Shown here: positions 62,708-64,000 of the stretch, piece after piece
Layout of the letters: the number at the start of each line of letters is the position of its first letter
Numbering within the stretch: the first letter of the stretch is position 1
Assembly: GCF_006715495.1 (NCBI RefSeq)
Contig: NZ_VFNI01000001.1
Span: forward strand, 620,001-684,000
Length of the DNA stretch: 64,000 nucleotides
Direction of reading: 5' to 3'
From: Herbaspirillum sp. SJZ106
GTDB lineage: Bacteria; Pseudomonadota; Gammaproteobacteria; Burkholderiales; Burkholderiaceae_D
Program-made: the position numbers and the translations under genes
Notes under the pieces: model-generated
The model's input: the letters and a program-made list of their open reading frames with translations, nothing else
Told to the model about the DNA's origin: nothing
Databases searched by the model: none

Positions 62708-63586
62708 TCAGGCTTGCCGGCCCAATGCATGCACCTCCGGACGCAGCTCCAGCAGCGTGGCGAAGGCATGTTCCAGCGTCGAACGGCTGGCGCTGGTGTA
62801 GCCGGTCAATGCGCCGGGGCCGATATCCCGGCGCAAGCCTTGCGCCTGCAGCAGGCGCAGCAGTTGCCGGGTGACGGCCTCGCCGGTATCGATGACCGCG
62901 CATGGCCGGCCGGCCAGCCGGCGGCATGCGCCTTCGATGGCTTCCCTGACGAAAGGATAATGCGTGCAGCCCAGCACCAGGGTATCGGCGCCTTGTTCCA
63001 GCAGCGGCGCCAGATAGCGTTCCAGCAGCGACACCGTCGTGGGCGAATACAGTTCGCCTTTCTCGATCAGGTCCACCAGGCCGACGCAGGCCTGCGGCAA
63101 GAAGCGCACCCGGTATTGCGTTTCCATCTGCTCCCGCAGCGTGGCGAAGCGCTGGCTGGCCAGCGTGCTGCGCGTGGCCAGCACGCCCACGGCGCCGCTT
63201 TCGGTTTGCTGGGCCGCGGGTTTGAGCCCCGGTTCGATGCCGACCACCAGCAATTCCGGCCAACGTTGGCGTATCGCCTGGATGGCTGCGGCAGTGGCGG
63301 TATTGCAGGCAACCACCAGGGCCTTGATGCCTTGCGTGATGAGGAAGGAGGCGATCGCCAGCGAACGCTCGACGATCTCGCCCTCGGTCTTGTCGCCGTA
63401 GGGCGCATAACCGGAGTCGGCGAAGTACAGCAGCGTCTCGTGGGGCAGGGCAGCGTGGATGTGGCGCAGCACCGACAGGCCGCCGATGCCGGAATCGAAA
63501 ATGCCGATGGCAGCGTCGGCTGTCATCGGCATCGATGGAACTGCGGGCGTCATCTCGGAGGAAGCTTCAGAACTAGGTTGCGGCAT
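62708..63586 (-). CDS. murI: Glutamate racemase
   Basis: Cofactor-independent racemase of 292 residues supplying D-glutamate for peptidoglycan. The N-terminal active site has FDSGIGGLSVLR with Asp, and VVACNTATAAA holds the first catalytic Cys; the second lies in LVLGCTHYPFV. Several in-frame ATGs exist (63586, 63553, 63526); family members begin close to IGIFDSGIGG, so 63526 is possible. Next to the class I fumarase gene on the same strand. Confidence 0.95.
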   Translation of the reverse strand: MPQPSSEASSEMTPAVPSMPMTADAAIGIFDSGIGGLSVLRHIHAALPHETLLYFADSGYAPYGDKTEGEIVERSLAIASFLITQGIKALVVACNTATAAAIQAIRQRWPELLVVGIEPGLKPAAQQTESGAVGVLATRSTLASQRFATLREQMETQYRVRFLPQACVGLVDLIEKGELYSPTTVSLLERYLAPLLEQGADTLVLGCTHYPFVREAIEGACRRLAGRPCAVIDTGEAVTRQLLRLLQAQGLRRDIGPGALTGYTSASRSTLEHAFATLLELRPEVHALGRQA

Positions 63587-63649
63587 GTCGCTTCGGTTTC
63601 TCCTGCGATGACGGGCAATTCACGGTAGTGCTGTTGGCGCTTGGTTCGG

Positions 63650-64000
63650 TCAAGCAGTGGTGACGGGGATCTTGGAGAGCGAAACGCTCTGCGCGATCTT
63701 TTCCTTCCACTCGGCGGGGCCGGTGTTGTGCACCGAAATGCCATTGGCATCGACCGCCACCGTCACCGGCATGTCCTTGACGTCGAACTCATAGATCGCT
63801 TCCATGCCCAGGTCGGCGAAGCCCAGCACCTTGGCTGACTTGATCGCCTTGGACACCAGGTAGGCCGAGCCGCCCACCGCCATCAGGTAGGCCGACTTGT
63901 GTTTCTTGATCGCTTCGATCGCGGTCGGGCCGCGCTCGGACTTGCCGATCATGGAAATCAGGCCGGTCTGCTCCAGCATCATGTCGGTGAACTTGTCCAT
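63650..64000 (-). CDS. fumA: Fumarate hydratase class I (C-terminal part)
   Basis: Partial gene that runs off the right edge; 116 C-terminal residues are visible. ERGPTAIEAIKKHKSAYLMAVGGSAYLVSKAIKSAKVLGFADLGMEAIYEFDVKDMPVTVAVDANG is the typical beta-region of iron-sulfur class I fumarases. This oxygen-sensitive enzyme complements FumC, coded at 18538. The stop is 63 bases before murI. Confidence 0.9.
   Translation of the reverse strand: MDKFTDMMLEQTGLISMIGKSERGPTAIEAIKKHKSAYLMAVGGSAYLVSKAIKSAKVLGFADLGMEAIYEFDVKDMPVTVAVDANGISVHNTGPAEWKEKIAQSVSLSKIPVTTA

Overview
The window looks like a chromosome segment of a GC-rich betaproteobacterium in the Oxalobacteraceae, probably close to Herbaspirillum. 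The basis is the rpsP-rimM-trmD-rplS order, the etfBA plus long acyl-CoA dehydrogenase block, TamA/TamB, a PabB-PabC fusion, a DUF3579 gene and an N-terminally complete class II-type ferredoxin reductase. This assignment rests on gene content and style; no database search was possible.

Layout. 1-8.5 kb: the N-terminal part of a TonB-dependent siderophore receptor, then a LacI-family regulator, a polar-amino-acid-type ABC importer (binding protein, two permeases, ATPase) and three genes matching the Pseudomonas 2-ketogluconate genes kguE, kguK and kguD. A perfect 20-bp palindrome before the regulator and a near-copy before the importer suggest one regulon in which the ABC importer replaces the usual MFS carrier KguT. 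8.8-13 kb: etfB, etfA and an acyl-CoA dehydrogenase, then a TM2-domain membrane protein. 13.2-18.2 kb: rpsP-rimM-trmD-rplS, a Nudix CoA hydrolase, a CobD/CbiB-like membrane protein and DUF3579. 18.5-22.6 kb: fumC, two small envelope proteins and trpS. The trpS leader carries a 16-residue peptide with two adjacent Trp codons, followed by mutually exclusive hairpins and a U-tract. This is a textbook arrangement for ribosome-mediated attenuation and is the strongest regulatory discovery in the window.

22.7-35.6 kb is an envelope-stress and efflux block: a histidine kinase and OmpR-type regulator divergent from a Spy/CpxP-like protein, then MdtABC-like RND pump genes and an outer-membrane factor. 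The arrangement resembles the BaeSR-spy-mdtABC regulon of enteric bacteria. 35.6-48.5 kb: PabB-PabC fusion, MFS and EamA transporters, CorA, a BrnT-BrnA toxin-antitoxin pair with paired operators, tamB-tamA and a ferredoxin-NADP reductase. 48.6-54.7 kb: a chaperone-usher pilus cluster with a NarL-type regulator and a divergent minor pilin. No tip-adhesin gene is visible.

54.85-62.48 kb is a 7.6-kb AT-rich element inserted at the 3' end of a tRNA-His(GTG) gene. It has 17-bp direct repeats at its ends, clustered GTGCTACA sites next to both ends (probable integrase arm sites), a tyrosine recombinase, a relaxase, a frameshifted mobC, a candidate oriT hairpin, an array of palindromic ATATAT-type repeats before a ribbon-helix-helix gene, a replication-like winged-helix gene, and a HEPN-like RxxxxH protein with a small neighbour. 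It reads as an integrative and mobilizable element. The chromosome resumes with tRNA-His, murI and the 3' part of a class I fumarase gene.
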